Source of the DNA: CAZBEJ01 sp964521305
Lineage (GTDB): Bacteria > Patescibacteriota > Microgenomatia > UBA1406 > GWC2-37-13
Assembly: GCA_964521305.1 (NCBI GenBank)
Contig: CAZFQZ010000004.1
Location: 1 to 43,866 of the forward strand
Direction of reading: 5' to 3'
Length of the DNA: 43,866 nt
The notes under the pieces are model-generated. The model saw only the letters and a program-made list of their open reading frames with translations, ran no database searches and had not been told where the DNA came from. The position numbers and the translations under genes are program-made. Of this stretch, positions 16,932-25,527 are shown piece after piece (positions within the stretch are counted from its first letter, which is position 1; each line of letters starts with the position of its first letter).

Positions 16932-17774
16932 ATGCATCATCCCGTACTTTTAAAAAGCGTTTTAGACCATATGAATATTGAGAAAGGTCACTGGTACATC
17001 GACGCGACGCTTGGAGAAGCAGGATATACAAACGAGATCTTGAAAGCAGGAGGAAAAGTGTTGGCGATCGATGCGGATCAAGAACAGATTGACAAAGCAA
17101 AAAAGAATTTAGAATTAAGAATTCGGAATGAAGAATTGAAAGTCGTTCAAGGATATTTTGGTGATATTGAGCGGATAGCGAAAACGAATAATTTTTATCC
17201 CGTTGACGCGGTTGTTTTTGATCTCGGCTTGTCGATGAAACAATTGAACGAGTCAGACAGAGGATTTTCCTACAAGAAAACCACAGAGCCGCTCGATATG
17301 AGGATAGATACTAAAGCGCATACTACGGCTGCGGATATAGTCAACTCGCGGTCGGAAAAAGAATTATATGAGGTATTTGTTAAAAATGCTGAAGAACTCG
17401 GTTCTGGGGCAATTGCTCATACTATTGTCCTCAGGCGTTCAATAAAGCCCGTGCGCACGGTCGGAGATCTGGTGGAGATCGTTGATCGGGTGACAGGCGG
17501 ACGTGACATGCGTGTCCTCGCGAGGATATTCCAGGCGCTGCGCATCGAAGTGAACGACGAGTTTAACCAGTTGGAAAAAGGCTTGAATGCGGCGCTGACA
17601 GTTTTGTCGGAGCATGGAAAAATACTGGTGGTTACGTTCCATTCTCTTGAAGACCGTTTGGTCAAAATGTTCGGCCGCAAGCACGGATTATCGTTCGTTC
17701 CGAAAAAACCGATCATCTCGGAACATTCGCATACGTATGAACGGTCGGCAAAGTTGCGAGTAATTATTACCTAA
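16932..17774 (+). CDS. rsmH: 16S rRNA m4C1402 methyltransferase RsmH (MraW)
   Basis: An S-adenosylmethionine-dependent enzyme that methylates N4 of C1402 of 16S rRNA. The start HHPVLLKSVLDHM, the SAM-binding YIDATLGEAGYT, VVFDLGLSMKQLNE, LDMRID and RIFQALRIEVNDE are all family hallmarks. At 280 residues it is slightly short. GHGG-type loops are altered (GEAG in place of GGGG), as is common in divergent copies. The ftsL-like gene begins two bases after the stop. Confidence 0.95.
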   Translation: MHHPVLLKSVLDHMNIEKGHWYIDATLGEAGYTNEILKAGGKVLAIDADQEQIDKAKKNLELRIRNEELKVVQGYFGDIERIAKTNNFYPVDAVVFDLGLSMKQLNESDRGFSYKKTTEPLDMRIDTKAHTTAADIVNSRSEKELYEVFVKNAEELGSGAIAHTIVLRRSIKPVRTVGDLVEIVDRVTGGRDMRVLARIFQALRIEVNDEFNQLEKGLNAALTVLSEHGKILVVTFHSLEDRLVKMFGRKHGLSFVPKKPIISEHSHTYERSAKLRVIIT

Positions 17775-17776
17775 TT

Positions 17777-18052
17777 ATGAGGAACGTCATTCCGATTTTG
17801 GTTGTCATACTGCTTCCGGTTCTTGTAGCGGCAAACATGTATTTGTTCGTATCCGGTATTTCGCTCGGTGACCAGATCAATTATTTCGAAGGCCAGACGA
17901 CGGTATTGCACGAAAAAAATGTAGAACTGACACGTCAGACATCGTATTTCGATTCGCTCCAATATGCGGCTTCCATGGCAGCAACCCTCAATTTCGTTAA
18001 CGATTCAAAGCCGATGGTTTTGAGCAATCTGAAGTATGCATTGAATCGTTAA
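17777..18052 (+). CDS. ftsL: FtsL/DivIC-like division protein
   Basis: A 91-residue bitopic protein. One membrane helix (about residues 4-27) is followed by a short predicted coiled coil (about 33-60, EGQTTVLHEKNVELTRQ) and a small extracytoplasmic tail. Sequence identity is too weak to name it alone. Size, topology and the slot between rsmH and ftsI are exactly those of FtsL, which forms the FtsQ-FtsL-FtsB complex that activates FtsW-FtsI. DivIC/FtsB is the main alternative. Confidence 0.72.
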   Translation: MRNVIPILVVILLPVLVAANMYLFVSGISLGDQINYFEGQTTVLHEKNVELTRQTSYFDSLQYAASMAATLNFVNDSKPMVLSNLKYALNR

Positions 18053-18082
18053 TTGACAGCGTAGTGGTATTGATACAACCTT

Positions 18083-19744
18083 ATGTGGCGAAATAGACTG
18101 TTACTCCTCTTGTTCATACTTATTTTTTTGGGCGTAACGGTAAGATTGTTTGAGCTGGAGATCCTGAATCCTTTTCGTTCGTTTTCCGATCCCTATTTAA
18201 AAACTCAGAAAATATACCCGGAACGGGGAAGGATTTTCGATCGGAACGCCAATCCTCTGGTGCTTAACCAGAATAGCTACCAGTTGTACGTCGAGCCGCA
18301 AAAAATCAATGATCTTTCGTTGGTTGAACACGAGCTTGCGCAAGCGTTACATGAGGATGATGCTTCCATTGCCGCCCGCATTGATCCGTCAAAAGTATGG
18401 GTAGCGATCCAATCCGGTATAGAAGAAAACACAAAAAAAGCGATTGAAGCGTTGAATTTAAACGGTGTAGGATTCAACTATCAAATGAAGAGGTATTATC
18501 CTGAAGCTTCGCTGTCGGCTCATCTGCTCGGTTTCGTGGGGAAAGACTCCGCGGGCGACAATGTCGGCTATTTCGGCCTGGAAGGATTCTATGACAAGGA
18601 TTTGAAAGGATTGCCCGGATTTGTCGAAACAGAGCGTGATGTATTGGGGAGGCCTATACTTATCGGTACACAGAAGAGACTGAATCCGGAAAACGGCAGG
18701 GATCTTCAGTTGACCATAGACAAATCAGTACAGGAAATCATAAAACGCAATTTGAAACATGCTTTGGACACCTATAAGGCGAAAAGCGGGTGTGTGATCA
18801 CAGTCAATCCGATGACTATGGAAGTGTTGGGATTGGTGTGTCTTCCGGACTATGACAATTCGCAATATTACAATTACACGGAAAGCGATTTCCGTGATCC
18901 GGCGATTTCCCAGCTCTACGAACCCGGATCCGTATTCAAACCGCTGATTATGGCTGCAGCAATACAGGAACATAAAGTAAAACCCGATGATATATATAAT
19001 GAACAGGGACCGGTAGAAATAGGGCAGTACCGTATCCAGACGTGGGACAACAAGTATGAAGGAAAAATTACCATGACAAGGATTTTGGAAAAATCGTCGA
19101 ACGTAGGCATGGTTTATGTAGGCCAGAAACTTGGAAACGACAACCTCTACGCGTATCTGCAGAAATACGGATTCGGTCAACAAACAGGAATAGATTTACA
19201 GGGAGAAGCGTCCGGATATGTGCAGCCGCAAAGCAAATGGTATCCCATAGATTACGCGACAGTAACGTTCGGTCAGGGAATTGCGGTTACGCCGATACAG
19301 ATGATCCGCGCGTTCGCCTCGCTGGTGAACGGAGGAAAACTGATGCGGCCCATGGTTGTCAAAAAAATAATTTCACCGAATGACTCCAATATCATTAAAC
19401 CGACTGTATACCGTTCGGTTATCAGCGGTCTGACAAGCAAAACGATTATAAAAATGCTGGTGAGCGCGGTCGAGCACGGCGAAGTCAACTGGGCGCGGCC
19501 GGCGGGATATACGTTCGGAGGAAAAACGGGTACGGCGCAGATACCGATACAAGGACATTACGATCCTTCCAAAACAATAGCTTCCTTTATAGGTTTTGCT
19601 CCGGCATATAACCCGAAGTTTATGACGTTGGTTGTTTTGCAGGAACCGCAAACATCCATATGGGGTTCGGAAACCGCAGCCCCGGTATTTTTTGACATAG
19701 CTAAAGAACTTATAGTATATTATAACATAGTACCAGATCAATAA
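18083..19744 (+). CDS. ftsI: Division-specific peptidoglycan transpeptidase FtsI (class B PBP)
   Basis: Crosslinks septal peptidoglycan with FtsW as partner. It has one N-terminal membrane helix (about 6-24), a PBP dimerisation domain starting at YPERGRIFDRNANPL, and a transpeptidase domain with SVFK (Ser283, Lys286), SSN at 338-340 and KTG at 481-483. Length is 553 residues. There is a 30-base gap after the ftsL-like gene. A TTGACA in the gap has no matching -10, so cotranscription from upstream is more likely. Confidence 0.95.
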   Translation: MWRNRLLLLLFILIFLGVTVRLFELEILNPFRSFSDPYLKTQKIYPERGRIFDRNANPLVLNQNSYQLYVEPQKINDLSLVEHELAQALHEDDASIAARIDPSKVWVAIQSGIEENTKKAIEALNLNGVGFNYQMKRYYPEASLSAHLLGFVGKDSAGDNVGYFGLEGFYDKDLKGLPGFVETERDVLGRPILIGTQKRLNPENGRDLQLTIDKSVQEIIKRNLKHALDTYKAKSGCVITVNPMTMEVLGLVCLPDYDNSQYYNYTESDFRDPAISQLYEPGSVFKPLIMAAAIQEHKVKPDDIYNEQGPVEIGQYRIQTWDNKYEGKITMTRILEKSSNVGMVYVGQKLGNDNLYAYLQKYGFGQQTGIDLQGEASGYVQPQSKWYPIDYATVTFGQGIAVTPIQMIRAFASLVNGGKLMRPMVVKKIISPNDSNIIKPTVYRSVISGLTSKTIIKMLVSAVEHGEVNWARPAGYTFGGKTGTAQIPIQGHYDPSKTIASFIGFAPAYNPKFMTLVVLQEPQTSIWGSETAAPVFFDIAKELIVYYNIVPDQ

Positions 19745-19747
19745 ATT

Positions 19748-19797
19748 CTAATTTCTAATAAAAACTCAATACCCAATGAAGAATTATTTGAAATTAG
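19748..19797. repeat. AT-rich repeat in the ftsI-murE spacer
   Basis: The 91 bases between ftsI and the murE start at 19836 hold inverted arms CTAATTTC (19748-19755) and GAAATTAG (19790-19797). More ATTTCTAAT/ATTGGAAATTGAATT-type words follow up to about 19832. The same word family fills the ftsK-mltG spacer. An ATG at 19776 opens in frame with murE through this repeat but encodes nothing homologous. Confidence 0.45.
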
Positions 19798-19835
19798 ACA
19801 TGTTGTTAGATACTAGATATTGGAAATTGAATTTT

Positions 19836-21008
19836 ATGCAAGAAATAAAGAATTTATACCATCTTTTTCAGGCCACACTCGCCAATTTCTACTATGGTTT
19901 TCCCAGCAGGAAAATCAAGGTCATTGGCGTCACCGGGACTGACGGCAAGACGACAACGACACAATGTATTTATCATATCCTGTCTTCAGCCGGAAAAAAA
20001 GTTTCCATGATATCGACGGTATACGCCAAGATTGGAAACAAAACATACGATATCGGACTGCACACCACGACACCGGATCCGTTTATGGTTCAGCGGTTTA
20101 TACGAAGGGCCGTGGATGACGGCGACGAATATTTCGTATTGGAAACGACATCGCACGCGATTGATCAATACAGGGTTTTTGGCGTGGAATATACCTATGC
20201 CGTAGTAACAAATATCACGCATGAGCATCTCGATTACCATCAAACGTACGAAAAATATGTCAACACCAAGGCGAAACTGCTCAAAAGATCGCGGTTTAGC
20301 TTTATTAACGCGGACGACCGGTCGTATAGCAGATTGAAGTCTATTCTGAACAATCATACTCACTGCTATGCGTACGGATTCAGCCATGGGATCGATTTCA
20401 CGCATGATATGAAAGGGATGGCTAGCGGATTCAATGCATATAATTATTTGGCCGCATACAGCGTGACCACGCAAATTGGTCTACCGGAAAAAATCATATG
20501 TAAGGCGCTCAAAACATTCAAACTTCCGGCCGGCAGGATGGAGCTGGTGCACGACAACAGGTTCAAAGTAGTTATAGATTTTGCCCATACGCCGAATGCA
20601 TTCGAAAATGTGTTGCCGGAACTGCGTGAAGAGTATACGGAGAACGGCGAACGGTTGATACACGTTTTCGGGTCGGCCGGGTTGCGCGACCATACCAAAC
20701 GTCCGCTCATGGGAGCGGCAAGCAATAAACATGCCGATGTTATCATCCTGACAGAGGAAGACTATCGGACAGAAGATCCGATTGCGATAGCAAAACAGAT
20801 AGCACAGGGTATTACAAACAAACCCTATGAAATTATTGTTGACCGGCAAAAAGCCATAGACAAAGCAATTTCACTGGCAAAAGCAAACGACGTGGTGGTG
20901 ATAACGGGCAAATCCCACGAGAAAAGTCTGTGCAGGGGAAAAGAAGAATATCCTTGGGATGATAAGGCTGCCGTTATGAGCGCGTTAAAAAAATACCATT
21001 ATCTATGA
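19836..21008 (+). CDS. murE: UDP-MurNAc-tripeptide synthetase-like Mur ligase (MurE)
   Basis: A Mur ligase that adds the third residue to UDP-MurNAc-L-Ala-D-Glu. The P-loop VIGVTGTDGKTTT is at about 31-43. HTTTPDP, TSHAIDQYRV, NITHEHLDYH and FAHTPNAFENV are typical of MurE. From the ATG at 19836 the protein has 390 residues and only a short stub of the UDP-MurNAc-binding N-terminal domain. The loop that distinguishes diaminopimelate enzymes (DNPR) reads EEDYRTEDP here, and the terminal GHE motif is GKSHEKS. The amino-acid substrate therefore cannot be assigned. It overlaps pgeF by four bases. Confidence 0.9.
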   Translation: MQEIKNLYHLFQATLANFYYGFPSRKIKVIGVTGTDGKTTTTQCIYHILSSAGKKVSMISTVYAKIGNKTYDIGLHTTTPDPFMVQRFIRRAVDDGDEYFVLETTSHAIDQYRVFGVEYTYAVVTNITHEHLDYHQTYEKYVNTKAKLLKRSRFSFINADDRSYSRLKSILNNHTHCYAYGFSHGIDFTHDMKGMASGFNAYNYLAAYSVTTQIGLPEKIICKALKTFKLPAGRMELVHDNRFKVVIDFAHTPNAFENVLPELREEYTENGERLIHVFGSAGLRDHTKRPLMGAASNKHADVIILTEEDYRTEDPIAIAKQIAQGITNKPYEIIVDRQKAIDKAISLAKANDVVVITGKSHEKSLCRGKEEYPWDDKAAVMSALKKYHYL

Positions 21009-21742
21009 TTCAACTCGATGAGCGTTTACAGATGTTTACGCCTTCATTGATTAACGATGGCGGCTATTACGCGGGATTCGGTACCAGAGCGCTCGGCGAT
21101 GCCATGCATATTAATAACGTAGCCGCAGCGTTGCGAAATTTCGGCATTGCATATAAAACGCTGGTCATTCCCGAACAGATCCATTCGGTAAACATAGAAG
21201 TATATGATACGGAAAACGCCGGAGAAATAGAAAAAATACCGAACACCGATGGCATCGTTACCCGGCGTCACGGAGTTGTTTTGATTGTGAGAACAGCAGA
21301 CTGTATTCCCATGGTCGTGTGCGACAAGAGGCAAGGTGTTATAGGTATTTCCCATCAGGGATGGAGGGGAAGCCTGAAAAAAATGCCGTTCAGGATGGTG
21401 GAAGAAATGAAGAGACTGGGCAGCGATCCTGTGGATATTACAGTTGCGATCGGGCCATCCATAGGCTCCTGTTGCTATGATATAGATGAGGATCGGTATT
21501 ATACGTTTATGTCCGAGCTTAACGGTTACTCGGAGAAGATTTTTCGCGTGCGGGGAGGAAAACGCTATTTGGATTTGACGAAACTCACCTTTCTTTTTCT
21601 GCTCGAGTCGGGAGTCAAAAAAGAGCACATCGATTTTTTCCCGTTTTGCACGCAATGCGACAGGAACAGGTTTTTCTCCTTCAGGCGCAAAACGGGTAAA
21701 GAGTATGAAGAAATGTTCAGCTTCATTGTTATGCGGTCATGA
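21005..21742 (+). CDS. pgeF: Peptidoglycan editing factor PgeF / YfiH-family protein
   Basis: Family of multicopper-oxidase-like (laccase domain) proteins. Some members act as purine nucleoside phosphorylase or adenosine deaminase, and PgeF removes wrongly incorporated L-Ser from the muropeptide precursor. RTADCIPMVVCDK, GISHQGWRGSLKKM and IGPSIGSCCYDI carry the metal-binding Cys and His residues of the family. Length is 245 residues. The position between murE and murC, overlapping murE by ATGA, supports the editing role, which remains inference. Confidence 0.9.
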   Translation: MIQLDERLQMFTPSLINDGGYYAGFGTRALGDAMHINNVAAALRNFGIAYKTLVIPEQIHSVNIEVYDTENAGEIEKIPNTDGIVTRRHGVVLIVRTADCIPMVVCDKRQGVIGISHQGWRGSLKKMPFRMVEEMKRLGSDPVDITVAIGPSIGSCCYDIDEDRYYTFMSELNGYSEKIFRVRGGKRYLDLTKLTFLFLLESGVKKEHIDFFPFCTQCDRNRFFSFRRKTGKEYEEMFSFIVMRS

Positions 21743-21745
21743 TGC

Positions 21746-21751
21746 TATAAT
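21746..21751 (+). promoter_or_regulatory. -10 box for murC
   Basis: A perfect TATAAT ends seven bases before the murC ATG at 21759 and just after the pgeF stop at 21742. The -35 region is weak (TTCATT with an 18-bp spacer). It resembles the start-proximal -10 boxes of other genes here and predicts a leaderless message. Confidence 0.5.
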
Positions 21752-21758
21752 AAGACTT

Positions 21759-23159
21759 ATGCGAACAGAAAAGCGACAGCGGTATTTTATCCTTGGCATA
21801 AAAGGCGTTGCTATGACGAATCTCGCCATCCTGCTTAAGCAATCAGGCGATGACGTATATGGTGTTGACGTCGCCGATGAGTTTATCACCGACCATTTGC
21901 TGAAAAAATACGGCATACCGTTTGCTACGTCGTTTAAACCGGAAACACTGCAACCGAATACGGATTTTTTTGTGTATGCGGCCGGCCATAACGGGGCCGA
22001 TAATGTATTAAGCGCAGAAGCGAAAAAAAGAAACATTCCTCTTGTTTCACAGGTAGAACTTATAAATAGCCTGATGGCATCGTACAAAACAAAAATTGCG
22101 GTCTGCGGATGCCACGGCAAAACGACAACGTCGTCGCTCCTGAGTTACGCACTGTCGCGCCTGGGAAAAAAGCCGGGTTATCTGGTCGGAGCGCCTGATT
22201 TCAACCGATGCGATGGCGCAGCGAAAGGATCCGGCGACTATTTTGTCGTCGAAGCTGACGAATACGGAATTGATCCGCCGCGCAATCGGGAACCGAAATT
22301 CCTCACACTGCACCCCGATTACATCATATGTACGAATATCGATTACGACCATCCGGATGTGTACCGGAACCTTGACGAGACGAAACAGGCATTCCGGAAA
22401 TTCTTTGACGGAAAAAAACTGATCCTCTGTAGCGATGATCCCATATTGGCTCAAGTCATTAGCGGATTGAGCCATAGCAGATATGCGTCCTACGGATTTG
22501 ACAGGAATGCGGATTATGCGGTAAGCCATGTTGAGGCGGATACAGAAGGTACTTCATTTGACATGCGGGTGAACGGAAAGGCGCTTGGCAGATTCCGCGT
22601 GTCGCTCTTTGGGGATAAGAATGTAAGCAATACTTCATCGGTGATCGCAATGTTATTGATGCTGGGGCTCAATGTCGGGGAAATACAACATGCGATTCAA
22701 GGATTTACTGGAGCAAAACGAAGGTTCGAAAAAGTGTTTGAAAACGACAATTATACGTTGTTTGACGATTACGGTCATCATCCTCGCGAGATCGAAGCAA
22801 CAATTTTCGCGGCAAGAAAGCGCTTTCCCGGCCGCCGTATTATCGTGATTTTTCAGCCACACACCTATTCCAGGACGCAGATATTGCTTAATGAGTTTAC
22901 CGGAGCTTTGTCGGAGGCCGATTATTCATTCCTGTTACCCATTTTTCCGTCAGCCCGGGAAAACAGGAATAATTTTTCCGTGACATCGGAGGATATTGTA
23001 AACAGAGGAACGAAGAATAACCTCGCATACGTGAAAGATAATGCGCAACTGATTGAGCGGCTGCGCGCCGGAATACGGAACGGCGACGTTATTTTTACCA
23101 TGGGGGCGGGAGACGTGTATAAGCTGCATAGCGGAATCATACGGATATTAACAATTTGA
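21759..23159 (+). CDS. murC: UDP-N-acetylmuramate-L-alanine ligase (MurC)
   Basis: Adds L-alanine to UDP-MurNAc, the first amino acid of the stem peptide. The N-terminal Rossmann segment is YFILGIKGVAMTNLA. The ATP loop VCGCHGKTTTSSLL lies near residues 112-125. EADEYGID, TNIDYDHPDVY, FDDYGHHPREIEAT and FQPHTYSRT are MurC/Mpl features. Length is 466 residues. Mpl, a recycling ligase, is an alternative, but the dcw setting favours MurC. The ATG at 21759 fits the family start and lies next to a TATAAT. Confidence 0.92.
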   Translation: MRTEKRQRYFILGIKGVAMTNLAILLKQSGDDVYGVDVADEFITDHLLKKYGIPFATSFKPETLQPNTDFFVYAAGHNGADNVLSAEAKKRNIPLVSQVELINSLMASYKTKIAVCGCHGKTTTSSLLSYALSRLGKKPGYLVGAPDFNRCDGAAKGSGDYFVVEADEYGIDPPRNREPKFLTLHPDYIICTNIDYDHPDVYRNLDETKQAFRKFFDGKKLILCSDDPILAQVISGLSHSRYASYGFDRNADYAVSHVEADTEGTSFDMRVNGKALGRFRVSLFGDKNVSNTSSVIAMLLMLGLNVGEIQHAIQGFTGAKRRFEKVFENDNYTLFDDYGHHPREIEATIFAARKRFPGRRIIVIFQPHTYSRTQILLNEFTGALSEADYSFLLPIFPSARENRNNFSVTSEDIVNRGTKNNLAYVKDNAQLIERLRAGIRNGDVIFTMGAGDVYKLHSGIIRILTI

Positions 23160-23168
23160 AACGGAAAA

Positions 23169-24131
23169 GTGGAAGATCATAATTCAAAAGACAAAATCCG
23201 GGAAAAGTTAGAGGGAATATGCGGAAAAAGGAATGTTGCGCGCCAGAAAGATCTTTTTATTTTTAATACGCTCCGCGTACACGCACGAGCGGAGTATTTT
23301 GTTGAAGCAAAAACCAGAAATGAGCTGATTGAACTGAAAAAAATGACGACTAACTATGCTATTAGGTTACGCGTTTTGGGCGCCGGATCCAATCTCGCGA
23401 TTCTTCACCGGTTTTTGCCGGGTATCACGGTCAAAAACGCATACATATCAAAAACAATTGTGGATGAAACGCAAGTATACGTCGACATGTCTGTTTCTTC
23501 CGGGTACCCGGTTGGCTTGCTGGTAAAAGAAACGACAGAAGCGGGATATGGAGGATTCGAGTACCATAAAGGGCTCCCCGGCACAGTCGGCGGTGCCCTG
23601 TATATGAATTCCAAATGGACTCATCCGGAAACGTATTTTTCCGAACCGCTTCTGTATGCGTATGTCGTTGACGATAGCGGAAATGTTTCGAAAAAAGAAA
23701 AATCGTATTTTGCGTATGCGTATGATTATTCGATTTTGCAAAAGACGCACGAACTGCTTTTGGAAGCGGTATTCAGGCTTACGAAAACAGACAAGGCGCT
23801 TTTGATCAAAAAAGCCGACGAGTCTTCGGCATATCGTAGGAAAACGCAACCGGGCGGCAGCGGAACAACCGGATGTTTTTTCAGGAATATTCCGAAAAAA
23901 CTGCAGGAAGAAAAAAAATTGCCGACGAATTCAGCCGGATACCTGATCGATCAATCCGGCATGAAAGGATACACGATAGGCGATTATTACGTGTCAAAAC
24001 AACACGCGAATTTCGTCATGAATAAGGGAAATGGAAATCCTGACGATCTGAAAAAAATACTGGAAATAATCAAGGATGCCGTAAAACGAAAGTTTGGTAT
24101 AGAATTGGAGGAAGAGGTAGTTTTAATTTAA
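23169..24131 (+). CDS. murB: UDP-N-acetylenolpyruvoylglucosamine reductase (MurB)
   Basis: An FAD- and NADPH-dependent enzyme that reduces the enolpyruvyl group to give UDP-MurNAc. FAD-binding segments RVLGAGSNLAI and YHKGLPGTVGGALYMNS are clear. GSGTTGCFFRN includes the region of the proton-donating residue (a Cys lies beside it in some types), and SAGYLIDQSGMKGYTIGDYY closes the domain. Length is 320 residues with a GTG start at 23169, nine bases after murC. No ATG fits the N-terminus. Confidence 0.95.
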   Translation: MEDHNSKDKIREKLEGICGKRNVARQKDLFIFNTLRVHARAEYFVEAKTRNELIELKKMTTNYAIRLRVLGAGSNLAILHRFLPGITVKNAYISKTIVDETQVYVDMSVSSGYPVGLLVKETTEAGYGGFEYHKGLPGTVGGALYMNSKWTHPETYFSEPLLYAYVVDDSGNVSKKEKSYFAYAYDYSILQKTHELLLEAVFRLTKTDKALLIKKADESSAYRRKTQPGGSGTTGCFFRNIPKKLQEEKKLPTNSAGYLIDQSGMKGYTIGDYYVSKQHANFVMNKGNGNPDDLKKILEIIKDAVKRKFGIELEEEVVLI

Positions 24132-24188
24132 TAATTTTTTATTTAAGTTTGATTTGTTATTTGTCATTTACAATTGATATTTATATTG

Positions 24189-25514
24189 ATGGAAGACGCA
24201 TATATTATCCAGGGAGGGTCTGCTCTGAAAGGAGAGGTTGAGCTTTCAGGTGCAAAAAATGTTGCGCTCAAAGTCATCATTTCCGCCCTGATGTTTGAGG
24301 GCGAAGTGATCCTCGAAAACATTCCGCGCATCAACGACGTGTTCGAGCTCCTTCACCTTATCAGATTGATTGGAGCAAAAGCGGATTTCACCGGGCAAAA
24401 TACCGTGAAGGTGAATGCGAATGGTATCCACACGAGTGCTGTTGATTTGCTGCACGGTTCTAAAATCCGTGTTTCATTCATGCTTGCCGCCCCTTTATTG
24501 TACCGGTTCCAGTCATGCCAGATCCCGAATCCTGGCGGGTGCAGGATAGGCGCGCGGCCGATAGATCGCGTCATTGACGGCATGAGCAAACTGGGAATAA
24601 GCGTCTCGTATGATTCGGAAAGCGGGTATTACCACCTGATTGTGAATAAGGCACCGCAGGGTACATACAGGTTTGAGAAACCGTCGCATACGGGTACGGA
24701 ACTTTTGATCTTGATTGCGCTCATGACAAAGGATACGGTTGCGATAGAGAATGCGGCGCTGGAACCGGAAATAGACGATCTCATCATGTTCCTGAACGAA
24801 GCCGGCGCGGACATACGGAAACATACGACAACGATTATTGTCCGCGGTTCAAAATCTCTCAGACAGCGGAAACCGTATAGCATTATAACTGACAGGAACG
24901 AGGCGATAACGTACACGATCTTGGGGTTGGCGACAAAAGGGGATGTGACCATACACCGCATCCCGAAATTCTGCATAGCCACATTCATGGAATACGTGAA
25001 AAAAACGGGCGCTATTGTCAAGGAAATTGACGACCAGACGTTCCGCTTTCATGCGCCCTATGAACTCGCCGCAACCGCCATAGAAACGCAGCCATATCCA
25101 GGTTTCATGACGGACTGGCAACCAAACTGGGCGGTGCTGATGACTCAGGCGAAGGGAGAATCGATATTGCACGAGCGCGTATTCGAAAACAGATTTTCGT
25201 ATGTCGAAGAACTCCGCAAACTCGGCGCCGATATCGAGTACGTAAAAATTCCCGTAAAAAATCCAGCGGAATATTTTTTTTTCAATTTCGATCCTGCAAG
25301 AAAATATAACCAGGCGATCAGAGTCAAAGGTCCGCAGAAGTTGCACGGCGGCGTCATGACTATAGCAGACTTGCGTGCAGGAGCCACGCTGGCCATAGCG
25401 GCGTTCGTGGCAGAAGGAGAATCTATCGTAAACGGCGCCTCGATCATGGAACGGGGATATGAAGATTTCGTAAAAAAAGCCAGACAACTTGGCGGAGATA
25501 TAAAAAAAATGTAA
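24189..25514 (+). CDS. murA: UDP-N-acetylglucosamine 1-carboxyvinyltransferase (MurA)
   Basis: Commits UDP-GlcNAc to the wall by transferring enolpyruvate from PEP. It has the inverted alpha/beta barrels of the EPSP-synthase family. LSGAKNVALK carries the conserved Lys-Asn, and PGGCRIGARPID carries the PEP-binding cysteine, Cys118, so fosfomycin sensitivity is expected by homology. RAGATLAIAA lies near the end. Length is 441 residues. The ATG at 24189 was preferred to a TTG at 24174. A weak promoter (TTGTTA, 16 bp, GATATT at 24176-24181) ends seven bases before it. Confidence 0.96.
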   Translation: MEDAYIIQGGSALKGEVELSGAKNVALKVIISALMFEGEVILENIPRINDVFELLHLIRLIGAKADFTGQNTVKVNANGIHTSAVDLLHGSKIRVSFMLAAPLLYRFQSCQIPNPGGCRIGARPIDRVIDGMSKLGISVSYDSESGYYHLIVNKAPQGTYRFEKPSHTGTELLILIALMTKDTVAIENAALEPEIDDLIMFLNEAGADIRKHTTTIIVRGSKSLRQRKPYSIITDRNEAITYTILGLATKGDVTIHRIPKFCIATFMEYVKKTGAIVKEIDDQTFRFHAPYELAATAIETQPYPGFMTDWQPNWAVLMTQAKGESILHERVFENRFSYVEELRKLGADIEYVKIPVKNPAEYFFFNFDPARKYNQAIRVKGPQKLHGGVMTIADLRAGATLAIAAFVAEGESIVNGASIMERGYEDFVKKARQLGGDIKKM

Positions 25515-25520
25515 TATACT
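25515..25520 (+). promoter_or_regulatory. -10 box for the GlmU-like gene
   Basis: TATACT begins immediately after the murA stop and ends seven bases before the ATG at 25528. No good -35 is visible at 16-18 bp. It is listed because the spacing repeats at several genes in the window. Confidence 0.4.
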
Positions 25521-25527
25521 TACTATC

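Noticed and set aside
18053..18058. TTGACA upstream of ftsI as a promoter
   Set aside because: No -10-like hexamer is found 16-18 bp downstream, and the gene is tightly placed in the dcw operon.
19776..19835. Upstream ATG extension of murE
   Set aside because: The extra 20 residues are encoded by an AT-rich intergenic repeat shared with another spacer and do not resemble the MurE N-terminus.
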